Shown one piece after another: positions 24,043 to 33,744 of a stretch of DNA of 64,000 nt. Origin of the DNA: Microbacterium oxydans (lineage in GTDB: Bacteria; Actinomycetota; Actinomycetes; Actinomycetales; Microbacteriaceae). The notes under the pieces were generated by a model that was given only the letters and a program-made list of their open reading frames with translations, made no database searches and was not told where the DNA came from. The position numbers were made by a program, and so were the translations under genes. Numbering within the stretch: position 1 is the first letter of the stretch; each line of letters opens with the position of its first letter. The stretch lies in NCBI RefSeq assembly GCF_000956525.1, contig NZ_JYIW01000024.1:62001-126000 (forward strand), in the 5' to 3' direction.

Positions 24043-27000
24043 GTGCGGATCGACACTCAGGCGCAGCGCGTGATCTGGAGCGCGAGCGACCTCAAGGCGG
24101 CCGCCGAATGCGAATTCGCGTGGTGCCGCGCAATCGACGCGAAGCTGGGCAGGGTGCCTGCCGTCGAGGAGCCGGAAGACGCGACGCTCGCTCGTGCCGC
24201 CCTGCTCGGCGACGTGCACGAGCGCAACGTCCTGGCCCGGTACGTCGAGGATCTCGGCGACGATCGCGTGCATCAGATCGAGAAGGTGTCGTCGATCGAT
24301 GCCGAGGCCCTCGCCGCCGCAGTCGAAGAGACGATCGAAGCCCTGAATTCCGATGCGCTGGTCGTCTTCCAGGCCGCGTTCGCGACCGAGGAGTTCGTCG
24401 GGTTCGCGGACTTCCTCCGCCGCGACGATGACGGCCGCTGGCGCGTGCAGGACTCCAAGCTCGCGCGAAAGGCCCGCGTCACCGCACTCATGCAGCTCGC
24501 GGCATACGTCGATCAGCTCGATCGTCTCGGCATCCCGAGATCCGACGAGGTCGACCTCATCCTCGGCGACAGCACGCTCAGCACGCACTCCGTCGACGAT
24601 CTGCTGCCGCTCTTCCACGTCCGCCGCGCACGATTGCGCGCGCTCATCGCCGATCGGGGCATCGAACGCGGCGCGAGCGGGGCGCCGCTGGCGTGGGGTG
24701 ACGGCCGGGGCGACCTCGACGTGGTCGCCTGCGGACGATGCGCCACGTGCGAGGAGCAGGTGATCGCGCACCGTGACCTGCTGATGGTCGCACGCATGCG
24801 GCCGGTGCAGCGCGCGCGCCTCCGTGCCGGCGGCATCGAGACCATCGATGCGCTCGCGGCTGCGACCGATGCGCCGGAGGGCATGAATGCAGATACGTTC
24901 GCGACGCTCCGGGCGCAGGCACGGGTGCAGTTGCGGGCGGATGCCGAGGGCGTGCCGACCTACGACGTGCATTACGCAGCCGCGATCCACACCCTTCCGG
25001 TGCCGAGCCTCGGCGACATCTTCTTCGACTTCGAGGGCGATCCGCTCTATACCGAGCCCGCGCCCGACGGCGAGGCGCACTGGGGCATCGACTACCTGTT
25101 CGGCTGGGTCGACAACGATGATCAGTACTCCGCGCTGTGGGCGCACACCTTCGCCGATGAGAAGCGTGCGCTCGAGGATTTCCTCGACTTCGTGAAGCTG
25201 CGCAGGGCGGCGCATCCCGGCATGCACATCTATCACTACGCCCCCTACGAGACCTCGCATCTGGTCGCGATGGCTGCACGCCACGGGGTCCGTGAGGGAG
25301 AGGTGGATCGGCTGCTCCGCGAGGGCGTGTTCGTCGATCTGTATCCGCTGGTGCTGCGCACGGTGCGGGTCGGCTCGCGCTCGTACTCGATCAAGAAGCT
25401 CGAGCCGCTGTACATGGGCGAAGACGTGCGGACGAGCGATGTGCAGAAGGGCGACGACTCGATCGTGCAGTACGTCGCCGCGCGGGAGTTCGCGGCAGCA
25501 GGGGAGCAGGCCGATGCTGACGCGGTGCTCGCCGATCTCGCCGACTACAACCGCTACGACTGCGTGTCGACCAGGCGCCTGCGCAACTGGCTGATCGAGA
25601 TCGCGCGTCGCGAAGGCGTGACGCCCGCGCCGCCGGATGCGGCGGACGAGCTGGTCTACGAGCCTTCACCGCGCTCCGTGGCCCTGCTCGCGGATGCCGA
25701 GGCTGCGGTCGAGGCCGGAGGCGACGGGCAGGTGCACCGGATCGCCGCGGCAGCGATCGACTACTTCTCGCGAGAAGCCAAGAGCTTCTGGGTCTCGCAC
25801 TTCCAGCGGCTGCGCGAGCCGGTCACGATGTGGGATGGCACGCGCGACGTGGTGCGCGTCGATCGCCCCACCTCGGTCGTGAGTCGGGATTGGAGCGTCG
25901 CCGAAGGCCGTCGCGTGATGTCGCGTGACATCGAGATCCGTGGCGAGGTGTCGCCGGGAACGACGCTCGGGGTCGGCGCGCAGCCGTTCGCGCTCTACGA
26001 GGTCCCGGCGCCGTTCGACCTCGAGGTGCCGTCTCGTGCCGTGCATGTGCCGCACACGGTCACGGTCGCAGAGGTGCTCGACGACGGATACCTGATCACC
26101 GAGACCGCGATTCAGGGGCAGACCTGGGACGAGATCCCGCTTGCGCTGACGCCTGCCGCACCGCCGCGGGTCGTCTCGCTGCAGGGCGCGATCGACGAGT
26201 GGGCGGACTCCGTGCACGCGGCTGCGCCGTCGTTCCCCGACGGCGCAGCGACCGACATCCTGCGCCGAATCCCGCCGCGCACGCTCTCCGGCACGCCGAT
26301 CCCCGCCGCAGGCGACGACGTGATCGACGCGATCGTCCGAGCAGTCCTCGACCTCGACCGCAGCTACCTCGCCGTGCAGGGCCCCCCGGGCACCGGCAAG
26401 ACGTACACGGGGTCCCGCGTGATCGCGCGTCTCGTCACCGAGCACGGGTTCAAGGTCGGCGTCGTCGCCCAATCCCACGCGATCATCGAGACGCTGCTCG
26501 AGCGCATCGTCGCCGATGGGGTACCGCCAGCGCAGGTCGGCAAGGCGCCGAAGGATCCGGCTGCCGATCCCTCGTACACCGTCATCCCGAAGAGCGGCAT
26601 GGCGCCGTTCCTGGCCGAGCATCGCGACGAGGGCGCCGTGGTCGGCGGCACGGCCTGGGACTTCAGCAACACCGCACGCGTCGACCGGGGCGGCCTCGAT
26701 CTGCTCGTGATCGACGAAGCCGGGCAGTTCTCACTTGCTTCGACCATCGCGGTCGCGGCCGGGGCCAAGCGGCTGCTGTTGCTGGGCGATCCGCAGCAGC
26801 TGCCGCAGGTCAGCCAGGGCGCCCACCCCGAGCCGGTCGACACCTCGGCACTCGGCTGGGTCATGGACGGTGACGCCGTGGTGCGCCCCGAATACGGGTA
26901 CTTCCTCGCGCGCTCCTGGCGGATGCATCCGGCGGTCGCGGCGCCGGTGTCCCGGCTCTCCTATGCGGGCAAGCTCGCTTCGGCGCCCGGCACCGAACGT

Positions 27001-27513
27001 CGCGAAGTGCACGGGATCGACTCCGGTCTGCACATCGTGCCGCTTCGTCATCGAGGCAACTCCACCCAATCGCCCGAAGAGGCCGCCGAGGTCGTTCGGC
27101 TGGTCGGCGAGCTCGTCGGCCGTCCGTTCACCGACAATGATGAGGCGGCGACCACCCGCGACCTCACGCAGCACGACATCATCGTCGTCACGCCGTACAA
27201 CGCGCAGCGGCAGTTGGTGCTCGATGCGCTCTCGGCGGCGGGGTTCCCCGATGTGCCGGTGGGTACGGTCGACAACTTCCAGGGCAAAGAGGCCGTCATC
27301 TCGATCACCTCGCTCGCCGCCTCGAGTGGTCGGGATGCGCCCCGCGGGCCGGAGTTCCTGCTGCTCCAGAATCGGCTCAACGTGGCCATCTCCCGCGCGC
27401 AGTGCGTCGCCTACCTCATCCACTCTCCCGCGTTGCTCGACGACCTGCCCTACACGCCGGAGGGCGTGGCCCGGCTGAGTGCGTTCGCGCGCCTCGTCGG
27501 CGTCGTGGATTGA
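24043..27513 (+). CDS. TM0106-family RecB-like nuclease fused to RNase H-like exonuclease and SF1 helicase
   Basis: 1156 residues in three parts. (1) Residues 1-240: RecB/Cas4-like nuclease with GFADFLRRDDDG and QDSKLA (D and D-x-K) and cysteines at 23 and 230/233/236 (CGRCATC), the layout of an Fe-S cluster in AddB/Cas4 enzymes. (2) From about 325: an YprB-type RNase H-like exonuclease, IFFDFEGDPLY (Asp329, Glu331). (3) From about 770: SF1B helicase with Walker A GPPGTGKTYTG (780), DEAGQ box (891), GDPQQLPQV, TVDNFQGKEA and NVAISRAQ. Likely processes nucleic-acid ends; pathway unknown. GTG 24043 with GGGAGC was chosen over an upstream ATG. Single gene. Confidence 0.9.
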   Translation: MRIDTQAQRVIWSASDLKAAAECEFAWCRAIDAKLGRVPAVEEPEDATLARAALLGDVHERNVLARYVEDLGDDRVHQIEKVSSIDAEALAAAVEETIEALNSDALVVFQAAFATEEFVGFADFLRRDDDGRWRVQDSKLARKARVTALMQLAAYVDQLDRLGIPRSDEVDLILGDSTLSTHSVDDLLPLFHVRRARLRALIADRGIERGASGAPLAWGDGRGDLDVVACGRCATCEEQVIAHRDLLMVARMRPVQRARLRAGGIETIDALAAATDAPEGMNADTFATLRAQARVQLRADAEGVPTYDVHYAAAIHTLPVPSLGDIFFDFEGDPLYTEPAPDGEAHWGIDYLFGWVDNDDQYSALWAHTFADEKRALEDFLDFVKLRRAAHPGMHIYHYAPYETSHLVAMAARHGVREGEVDRLLREGVFVDLYPLVLRTVRVGSRSYSIKKLEPLYMGEDVRTSDVQKGDDSIVQYVAAREFAAAGEQADADAVLADLADYNRYDCVSTRRLRNWLIEIARREGVTPAPPDAADELVYEPSPRSVALLADAEAAVEAGGDGQVHRIAAAAIDYFSREAKSFWVSHFQRLREPVTMWDGTRDVVRVDRPTSVVSRDWSVAEGRRVMSRDIEIRGEVSPGTTLGVGAQPFALYEVPAPFDLEVPSRAVHVPHTVTVAEVLDDGYLITETAIQGQTWDEIPLALTPAAPPRVVSLQGAIDEWADSVHAAAPSFPDGAATDILRRIPPRTLSGTPIPAAGDDVIDAIVRAVLDLDRSYLAVQGPPGTGKTYTGSRVIARLVTEHGFKVGVVAQSHAIIETLLERIVADGVPPAQVGKAPKDPAADPSYTVIPKSGMAPFLAEHRDEGAVVGGTAWDFSNTARVDRGGLDLLVIDEAGQFSLASTIAVAAGAKRLLLLGDPQQLPQVSQGAHPEPVDTSALGWVMDGDAVVRPEYGYFLARSWRMHPAVAAPVSRLSYAGKLASAPGTERREVHGIDSGLHIVPLRHRGNSTQSPEEAAEVVRLVGELVGRPFTDNDEAATTRDLTQHDIIVVTPYNAQRQLVLDALSAAGFPDVPVGTVDNFQGKEAVISITSLAASSGRDAPRGPEFLLLQNRLNVAISRAQCVAYLIHSPALLDDLPYTPEGVARLSAFARLVGVVD

Positions 27514-27521
27514 GCCCTCGC

Positions 27522-28292
27522 ATGCACTCGACCGACGAGATCCTCCGCGCCGCCGCCGCGTGGTTCTGGGTGCCTCGTGACGGCGACCACGAGAATGTCG
27601 AATTGCAGCTCGTGCGGTATCCCGCACGCTTCGGCGGCGGTGTTCGTGGCTCGCAGGTCAGATCGGACCGCACCGCCGGCGAGGTCCTGGACCACGCGAT
27701 CGACCGGACCCGCGCCTGGGGCGAGTCCGAGCTCACGTTCTGGACGAATCCCTCGGATGGTCCCGACCTCGAAGACGAGCTGCGCAATCGTGGCGCCGAG
27801 CACATCGACACGGTCACGGTCTTCGCGCTCGGGATCGAGGGGGCGTCGATCGACGTGCCGCAGGCCGCCTCCGCCGAGGTCGTCCGGACCCTCGAACAGG
27901 TGCGCGAGGTCGACGCGATCAACGTGCCGGTCTGGCAGCAGGCGCCCCTGGATGCAGGTGGGTTACGAGACGAGCTCGCCGAGATCGAGGACGGTCTCAC
28001 CGCCGGCGAAGGATTCCGTGTGCTCGGCCGCTGTGACGGCGACGCCGTGAGCACGGGTGGGTGCACCGTCATCGACGGCTTCGCGCGTCTGTGGGGTGCG
28101 GCCACGCTCGAGGGAGCCCGCGGACGCGGTGCCTATCGTGCGGTGCTGGCGGAGCGGCTGCGGGTGAGTGCCGAATGGGGTGCATCCACCGCTCTCGTGA
28201 AGGGCCGCGTCGCCACCTCGGCGCCGATCCTCGCCCGCGCAGGGTTCACACAGTATGGCGATGAGCGCGCGTACCGGCTGAAGCTCGGCTGA
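27522..28292 (+). CDS. GNAT-type N-acetyltransferase, two-domain
   Basis: 256 residues. N-terminal half (about 1-110) is a degenerate GNAT-like domain; the C-terminal half has the usual acetyl-CoA region, GAATLEGARGRGAYRAVLAERLR, and ends GRVATSAPILARAGFTQYGDERAYRLKL. Resembles mycothiol-synthase-type tandem GNAT proteins in layout but lacks enough identity for that call. It starts 8 bases after the nuclease-helicase stop, so the two genes are probably co-transcribed; no functional link is evident. Confidence 0.78.
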   Translation: MHSTDEILRAAAAWFWVPRDGDHENVELQLVRYPARFGGGVRGSQVRSDRTAGEVLDHAIDRTRAWGESELTFWTNPSDGPDLEDELRNRGAEHIDTVTVFALGIEGASIDVPQAASAEVVRTLEQVREVDAINVPVWQQAPLDAGGLRDELAEIEDGLTAGEGFRVLGRCDGDAVSTGGCTVIDGFARLWGAATLEGARGRGAYRAVLAERLRVSAEWGASTALVKGRVATSAPILARAGFTQYGDERAYRLKLG

Positions 28293-28452
28293 GCCCGTGG
28301 ATCGGGCTCGCCTCTGATCAGCGGTCTGCCGAATCGGACCGTGCCGTCGATGCGGGGTCAGAAATGCATGCCTGGAGCATCATTCGAGTGTGTTCTCGGC
28401 CCGCGCTCAGGTGCCCCGCCCCGAGGTCACGCCCCGAGGTTGCGCCCGAGGA

Positions 28453-29085
28453 TCAGACCGTGCCGTACAGGCGGTCGCCGGCGTCGCCGAGACCGGGCAC
28501 GATGTAGCCCTTCTCGTTCAGACGCTCGTCGAGCGCTCCCAGCACGAGGGTGACGTCGCGGTCGCCGGCCATGGCCTCGATCGCGGCGACGCCCTCCGGG
28601 GTGCCGAGCAGGCAGATCGCGGTGACATCCTTCGCCCCGCGGTCGAAGAGGAACTGGATGGCTGCTGCGAGCGAGCCGCCGGTCGCGAGCATCGGGTCGA
28701 TCGCGAAGCACTGGCGGTCGCTGAGATCGTCAGGCAGGCGCTCGGCGTAGGTCTTCGGCTCGAACGTCTCCTCGTCGCGGACCATGCCGAGGAAGCCGAC
28801 CTCAGCGGTCGGCAGCAGCGTGACCAGGCCCTCGAGCATGCCGAGTCCAGCGCGCAGGATCGGCACCACGATCGGGCGCGGTTCGGAGATCTTCACGCCC
28901 ATCGTGGTGGTGACGGGGGTCGTGATCTCGATCGGCGAGACCTTGACGTTGCGCGTGGCCTCGTACGCGAGCAGCGTCACGAGCTCTTCGGTCAGCTGCC
29001 GGAAGACCGGTGACGGGGTGCGCGCATCGCGCAGCACCGAGAGCTTGTGGGTGATGAGAGGGTGGTCGGCGACGTGAACACGCAT
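28453..29085 (-). CDS. upp: Uracil phosphoribosyltransferase
   Basis: 210 residues. Converts uracil plus PRPP to UMP (pyrimidine salvage). Family landmarks: [19 protein letters not shown] near the N-terminus, [17 protein letters not shown] loop [14 protein letters not shown] and the C-terminal [17 protein letters not shown] 6 bases before the ATG indicates leaderless transcription. Divergent from tadA; the 160-base gap downstream (28293-28452) contains repeated CGCCCCGAGGT words but no clear terminator. Confidence 0.96.
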   Translation of the reverse strand: MRVHVADHPLITHKLSVLRDARTPSPVFRQLTEELVTLLAYEATRNVKVSPIEITTPVTTTMGVKISEPRPIVVPILRAGLGMLEGLVTLLPTAEVGFLGMVRDEETFEPKTYAERLPDDLSDRQCFAIDPMLATGGSLAAAIQFLFDRGAKDVTAICLLGTPEGVAAIEAMAGDRDVTLVLGALDERLNEKGYIVPGLGDAGDRLYGTV

Positions 29086-29091
29086 GGATAC

Positions 29092-29097
29092 AGGCTA
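29092..29097 (-). promoter_or_regulatory. Leaderless -10 (TAGCCT) of upp
   Basis: Minus-strand TAGCCT, 6 bases before ATG 29085. Confidence 0.5.
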
Positions 29098-29203
29098 ATG
29101 CGCCGCGCGGGTCGACACGACATCGGATGCTCCGGCTCACCGCCGCCCGCTCCGGCGTCAGGTCTCGCCCGACCGTGCGATGACCGCGCGATGCTCGCTG
29201 TCG

Positions 29204-29209
29204 TAGGCT
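29204..29209 (+). promoter_or_regulatory. Leaderless -10 (TAGGCT) of tadA
   Basis: TAGGCT lies 6 bases before ATG 29216. Confidence 0.5.
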
Positions 29210-29215
29210 CGACGC

Positions 29216-29671
29216 ATGACCGCCGCCGACGATCTCGCGATGCGCCGCGCGTTGGCGCTCGCTGCCGAAGCGGCGTCGGCGAATGAGATCCCCGTGGGAG
29301 CCGTCGTGCTCGACGCGGACGGCCGGATCGTCGCCGAGGGCCGTAACCACCGCGAAGCCACGCACGATCCGACGGGTCACGCCGAGGTCGACGTGCTGCG
29401 GCGCGCTGCGGCATCCGTCGGCTCCTGGAATCTCGAGGGGCACACGCTCGTCGTCACCCTGGAGCCGTGCATCATGTGCGCCGGCGCGATCCTGCAGGCG
29501 CGCATCGGCCGCGTGGTCTTCGGCGCTTGGGATGACAAGGCGGGCGCAGCCGGGTCGATGTACGACGTGCTGCGCGATCGACGGCTGCCGTACCGGGCCG
29601 AGGTCGTCGGCGGAGTCGAGGCGGATGCCGCGACGGCCCTCCTGCGCGCGTTCTTCGAGCAGCGCCGCTGA
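29216..29671 (+). CDS. tadA: tRNA-specific adenosine deaminase
   Basis: 151 residues. Deaminates A34 of tRNA-Arg(ACG) to inosine, which is essential in most bacteria. Zinc site: His55 and Glu57 in GHAEVDV, Cys85 and Cys88 in EPCIMCAGA; ARIGRVVFGAWDDKAGAAGS is the typical following segment. Full length with no fusion. Convergent with the CDF gene, 2 bases between stops. Confidence 0.96.
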   Translation: MTAADDLAMRRALALAAEAASANEIPVGAVVLDADGRIVAEGRNHREATHDPTGHAEVDVLRRAAASVGSWNLEGHTLVVTLEPCIMCAGAILQARIGRVVFGAWDDKAGAAGSMYDVLRDRRLPYRAEVVGGVEADAATALLRAFFEQRR

Positions 29672-29673
29672 TC

Positions 29674-30645
29674 TCAGTCCGAGGACTTGAGCACGAAGAC
29701 GTCGGTCGAGGGCTCGGGGTCGATCGCCGGGCGATAGACGTCCGGCTCGATGTAGACGACGCGAGCGACCGGCACTGCTTCGCGGATGCGGGCCTCGATC
29801 GCGTTGATGTCGTCGGCTGCCTCGCGCAGCGGCTTGTCGGCGTTCAGTGCGATCTTCGCAGCGACCATCAGCTCGTCGGGTCCGAGGTAGAGCGTCTTCA
29901 TGTGGATGATCTTCTCGATCTCGTCGCCCGCGTTGATCGCATCGACGATCCGGTCGTGGTCTCCCTGGGTCGCGCCTTCGCCGACGAGCAGGCTCTTGGT
30001 CTCGACGCCGAGCACGATCGCGATCAGCACCAGCAGCACACCGATCATCACGGTGCCGAGCGCGTCGAAGACGGGGTTGCCGGTGATCAGCGTGAGTCCG
30101 ACGCCGAACAGCGCGAAGGTGAGACCGGTGAGCGCGCCGACATCCTCCAGCAGCACGACCGGGAGTTCCGGTGCCTTCGAGCGACGGACGAACGACACCC
30201 AGGACTGCCCCTGCTCGCGCACGAGGTTGCTCTCGCGCACTGCGGTTCGCAGCGAGAACGACTCCAGGCCGATCGCGATCACCAGCACGACCAGCGGCAG
30301 CCACCACCAGGTGCGGTCGAGCTCGTGCGGGTTGGTGAGCTTCTCGACGCCTTCGTAGATGGCGAACAGGCCACCGACGGAGAACAGGATGATCGACACG
30401 ACGAAGGCGTACACGTAGCGCTCGCGGCCGTAGCCGAACGGGTGCGAGCGGTCGGCTTCGCGTCGGGCCTTGCGGCCGCCGAGCATCAGCAGCAGCTGGT
30501 TTCCCGAGTCGGCGACGGAGTGGATCGCCTCGGCGAGCATCGACGCAGAGCCGGAGAGTGCCCATGCGACGAACTTCGCGAGCGCGATGCCCAGATTCGC
30601 CAGGAACGCCGCGACGATGGCCTTGTTGCCTCCGGATGCACTCAT
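29674..30645 (-). CDS. Cation diffusion facilitator family transporter
   Basis: 323 residues. Full-length CDF with six spans and a C-terminal cytosolic domain (from about residue 215). Metal-site motifs are ALAEAIHSVADSGNQ in span 2 and PVVLLEDVGALTG in span 5; HPFGYGRERY is the conserved loop. Distinct from the shorter CDF at 263-946, which lacks the cytosolic domain. Substrate not predictable beyond Zn/Mn/Fe/Co. TAGACT 6 bases upstream of ATG gives a leaderless promoter. Divergent from proC. Confidence 0.92.
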   Translation of the reverse strand: MSASGGNKAIVAAFLANLGIALAKFVAWALSGSASMLAEAIHSVADSGNQLLLMLGGRKARREADRSHPFGYGRERYVYAFVVSIILFSVGGLFAIYEGVEKLTNPHELDRTWWWLPLVVLVIAIGLESFSLRTAVRESNLVREQGQSWVSFVRRSKAPELPVVLLEDVGALTGLTFALFGVGLTLITGNPVFDALGTVMIGVLLVLIAIVLGVETKSLLVGEGATQGDHDRIVDAINAGDEIEKIIHMKTLYLGPDELMVAAKIALNADKPLREAADDINAIEARIREAVPVARVVYIEPDVYRPAIDPEPSTDVFVLKSSD

Positions 30646-30651
30646 GCTCCG

Positions 30652-30657
30652 AGTCTA
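30652..30657 (-). promoter_or_regulatory. Leaderless -10 (TAGACT) of the CDF gene
   Basis: Minus-strand TAGACT, 6 bases before ATG 30645. Confidence 0.5.
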
Positions 30658-30693
30658 GGACTGCACGCCGTCGGAATGAGGGTATGCCCGCCG

Positions 30694-30699
30694 TAGGAT
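30694..30699 (+). promoter_or_regulatory. Leaderless -10 (TAGGAT) of proC
   Basis: TAGGAT lies 6 bases before ATG 30706. Confidence 0.5.
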
Positions 30700-30705
30700 G
30701 ACGAC

Positions 30706-31545
30706 ATGGCCGACTCCCTTCCTGCTCTCGCGTTCCTCGGTGCCGGTTCGATGGGAGGGGCGATCCTCCGCGGCGTCGTCGCCTCCGGAATCACGATCGA
30801 CGGCGGCATCATCGCGACGAACCGTACGCAGGAGAAGGCCGACGCATTCGCCGACCTCGACGGCGTCACCAGCATCGCGCTGGAATCCCAGCCATCGGCA
30901 AGTGCGGATGCCGCGGCGTCCGCCCGCATCGTGCTGGTCGGCGTGAAGCCCGCGATGGTGCCCGATCTGCTGCGCGAGATCGCCCCGCGCCTCGCCTCGG
31001 ATGCGATCGTGGTGAGCCTTGCGGCCGGTGTCACGCTGCAGACCTTCGCCGACATCCTCGGTGCCGACGTGCGTGTCATCCGATCGATGCCGAACACCCC
31101 CTCCACGATCCGCAAGGGCGTCACGGGGCTCGCGGCCGGCCCGGCCGCCAGCGACGAGGACCTCGCCCTCGTGCACCGTCTGTTCGAGACCGTCGGAGCG
31201 GTCGTCGAGGTTCCGGAGCCGAAGATCGACGCGCTCTCCACGATCTCCGGGTCCGGACCCGCCTACGTCTTCCTGCTGATCGAGGAGTTCACGAAGGCCG
31301 CTGTCGAGATGGGCTTCGCGGATGCCGATGCGCGTCTCATGGTGGAGCAGACGTTCATCGGTGCGACCGCCCTGCTCGACGCATCCGACGTCGACCCGAC
31401 AGAGCTGCGGCGCCGCGTGACGAGCCCGAAGGGCACCACCGAGCGGGCGATCGCCGTGCTGCAGGACGCACACCTCGACCGGACGTTCGCGGATGCCGCT
31501 GCGGCAGCCCTCGCTCGGGCCAAGGAGCTCGCGGCCGGAGCCTGA
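30706..31545 (+). CDS. proC: Pyrroline-5-carboxylate reductase
   Basis: 279 residues. Last step of proline synthesis, NAD(P)H-dependent. Rossmann motif LAFLGAGSMGGAILRG at the N-terminus, VIRSMPNTPSTIRKGVTG and the C-terminal TISGSGPAYVFLLIEEF and VTSPKGTTERAI signatures are all intact. Convergent with the potassium-transport genes, directly abutting them. Confidence 0.96.
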   Translation: MADSLPALAFLGAGSMGGAILRGVVASGITIDGGIIATNRTQEKADAFADLDGVTSIALESQPSASADAAASARIVLVGVKPAMVPDLLREIAPRLASDAIVVSLAAGVTLQTFADILGADVRVIRSMPNTPSTIRKGVTGLAAGPAASDEDLALVHRLFETVGAVVEVPEPKIDALSTISGSGPAYVFLLIEEFTKAAVEMGFADADARLMVEQTFIGATALLDASDVDPTELRRRVTSPKGTTERAIAVLQDAHLDRTFADAAAAALARAKELAAGA

Positions 31546-32217
31546 TCAGCGGTCGAGCGCCGCGAACCGCTCGATGTCGCTGTTGGTGCCCGAGACGATG
31601 ATCAGGTCGTGGTTGGTGACGATCGTGTTCGCCTCGGCGTAGCGGAACGGCTTGCCAGGGCTCTTCACGCCCACGACGGTGACCTTGTACTTCGTCCGGA
31701 CACCGGACTCGTTCAGGCCGACGCCCCGGATGAACTTCGGCGGGTACATCTTCGCGAGCACGAAGTCGTCGTCGAAGCGGATGAAGTCGAGCATCCGGCC
31801 GCTCACGAGGTGGGCGACGCGCTCGCCTGCCTCGCGCTCCGGGTAGATGACGTGGTTCGCGCCGACACGGGCGAGGATCTTGCCGTGCGACTGCGAGACC
31901 GCCTTGGCCCAGATCTGGGGGACCTTGAGGTCGACGAGGTTCGCCGTGATCAGCACGGATGCCTCGATCGAGGAGCCGACCGCGACGACGGCGACCTGGA
32001 AGTCCTGCGCGCCGATCTGACGCAGCGCGTCGATGTTCTTCGCGTCGGCCTGCACGGTGTGCGTGACGCGGTCCGACCACTTCTGGACGAGTTCGAGGTT
32101 GCCGTCGATCGCGAGCACCTCGCGGTCGAGGCGGTCGAGCTCGCCGGCGCAGGCGGCGCCGAAGCGGCCGAGTCCGATGACGAGTACGGGAGCATCGCCC
32201 CTGAGCACTTCAACCAA
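31546..32217 (-). CDS. TrkA/KtrA-type potassium channel regulatory subunit
   Basis: 223 residues. RCK_N Rossmann domain (VLVIGLGRFGAACAGEL, then an acidic NAD/ATP-ribose residue in LAIDGNLELV) followed by RCK_C/TrkA_C (from about 140). Gates the TrkH-type transporter encoded upstream. The start is probably TTG 32217, overlapping the last 8 bases of that gene; a GTG at 32208 is the alternative. The overlap implies fixed stoichiometry. Confidence 0.92.
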   Translation of the reverse strand: MVEVLRGDAPVLVIGLGRFGAACAGELDRLDREVLAIDGNLELVQKWSDRVTHTVQADAKNIDALRQIGAQDFQVAVVAVGSSIEASVLITANLVDLKVPQIWAKAVSQSHGKILARVGANHVIYPEREAGERVAHLVSGRMLDFIRFDDDFVLAKMYPPKFIRGVGLNESGVRTKYKVTVVGVKSPGKPFRYAEANTIVTNHDLIIVSGTNSDIERFAALDR

Positions 32218-33640
32218 CGATCGGCCTTTCCACTGGAAGCGAGTAATACTGCGATCGTGAGGTCGCGGCGACTGCCGCGGCGAGTGTCACTGTACCAATG
32301 CGCCCCATGAAGATGGTGACGGCGAGGACGTACGATCCGGCATCCGGAAGCTGCGCGGTGAGGCCGGTCGACAGGCCGACGGTGGCGAACGCGGAGATCA
32401 CGTCGAACAGCACGTGACTGATGTCGGCCTTCGTGATCTGGGCGATGACGATGGTCGACAGCGCGACGATCGTGGCACCCCACGCGACGACGCTGAGGGC
32501 CACCCGCTGCACGTCGCTGGGGATGCGGCGTCCGAACACCTCGACCGACTGGCGTCCCTTCGCCTCCGACCAGACCGCGATCGCCAGCACGGCGAGGGTC
32601 GTGACCTTGATGCCGCCCGCGGTCGACGCAGAGCCTCCGCCGACGAACATCAGCATGCTGGCGGCCACGAGCGACGAGCCGTTGAGGTCGGACATGTCGA
32701 TCACGTTGAAGCCGCCAGAGCGGGTCATCGCAGACAGGAAGAAGGCCTGGAACGTCGTGTCGGCGGCATCCATCGAACCGAAGGTCTTCGGGTTGCTGTA
32801 CTCGAGGATGAGGAACACGACCGCGCCGAGCACGAAGAGCAGCACGGTCGTCACGAGCGTGAGCTTGGTGTGCAGCGACCAGCGCTTCACATGCCACACG
32901 TGCTTCGCGAGCGAGTAGATCACCGGGAACCCGATGCTGCCGAGGAAGACGCCGACCATCAGCAGAGACAGCACGAGGTAGTCGTCTGCGAACACCGCGA
33001 CGCCGCCGTCGTTCGGCGCGAAGCCGGTGTTCGTGAACGCCATCGCGGCGAAGTACGGGGCCTCCCAGAGCGCGGCGATCGGGTCGACCTTCGCCATCAC
33101 CAGGGACGGGTACAGGAAGACCGCCAGCGCTGCCTCGATGATGAGCGAGGACAGGGCGACGGTGCGCAGCAGCTGCCCGACCTCGCCGAGGCGGACGGTC
33201 TGGCTCTCGTTCACGACGCCGCCGTGCGCGCGCATCGGGTTCGTGTCGCCGGCGGCCATGAGCTTGGCGCGGAGGCCGAGGCGCTTCGAGATGACCATGC
33301 CCATCAAGGAGGCGAGCGTGAGCACGCCGAGTCCGCCGATGTTGACGCCGATGAAGATCAGCACATGACCGAAGGGCGACCAGTGGTTCGCCATGTCGAC
33401 CGTCGCCAGACCGGTGACGCAGATGGTGGAGACCGCGGTGAACAGCGCGTCGCTCAACGGGGTGACGGTTCTCGACGCCGAGGCGATCGGCAGCGAGAGC
33501 AGCGCGGTGAAGATCAGGATCAGCAGCGCGAAGATGACGATCGCGAATCGCGAGGGCGAGGAGGTGATGATGTGCTTGCCCCGCGAACCGAGGTCGCGAA
33601 GGACGCGCTGCGGGGAGGACGCCGACACGATGCCCGACAT
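32210..33640 (-). CDS. TrkH/KtrB-type potassium uptake protein
   Basis: 476 residues. Four M1-P-M2 repeats with selectivity-filter-like glycines, for example ISTICVTGLATVD, AFTNTGFAPND, TRSGGFNVID and FATVGLSTGLT. Forms the K+-conducting dimer in the plasma membrane, regulated by the RCK protein encoded next. I chose ATG 33640, preceded by AAGGGGG; a GTG 42 bases upstream is possible. Divergent from the ArsR gene at 33745. Confidence 0.93.
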   Translation of the reverse strand: MSGIVSASSPQRVLRDLGSRGKHIITSSPSRFAIVIFALLILIFTALLSLPIASASRTVTPLSDALFTAVSTICVTGLATVDMANHWSPFGHVLIFIGVNIGGLGVLTLASLMGMVISKRLGLRAKLMAAGDTNPMRAHGGVVNESQTVRLGEVGQLLRTVALSSLIIEAALAVFLYPSLVMAKVDPIAALWEAPYFAAMAFTNTGFAPNDGGVAVFADDYLVLSLLMVGVFLGSIGFPVIYSLAKHVWHVKRWSLHTKLTLVTTVLLFVLGAVVFLILEYSNPKTFGSMDAADTTFQAFFLSAMTRSGGFNVIDMSDLNGSSLVAASMLMFVGGGSASTAGGIKVTTLAVLAIAVWSEAKGRQSVEVFGRRIPSDVQRVALSVVAWGATIVALSTIVIAQITKADISHVLFDVISAFATVGLSTGLTAQLPDAGSYVLAVTIFMGRIGTVTLAAAVAATSRSQYYSLPVERPIVG

Positions 33641-33732
33641 CGCATCCCCCTTCAAGCTCCTCCGACCGCGTCCGGCGGTCACACGGCACCGTTCGCCGAG
33701 CCTTCGTCATGGTACTCCGTGCCGGGGACGAC

Positions 33733-33738
33733 TAGCCT
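33733..33738 (+). promoter_or_regulatory. Leaderless -10 (TAGCCT) of the ArsR-type gene
   Basis: TAGCCT lies 6 bases before ATG 33745. Confidence 0.5.
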
Positions 33739-33744
33739 GAACTC

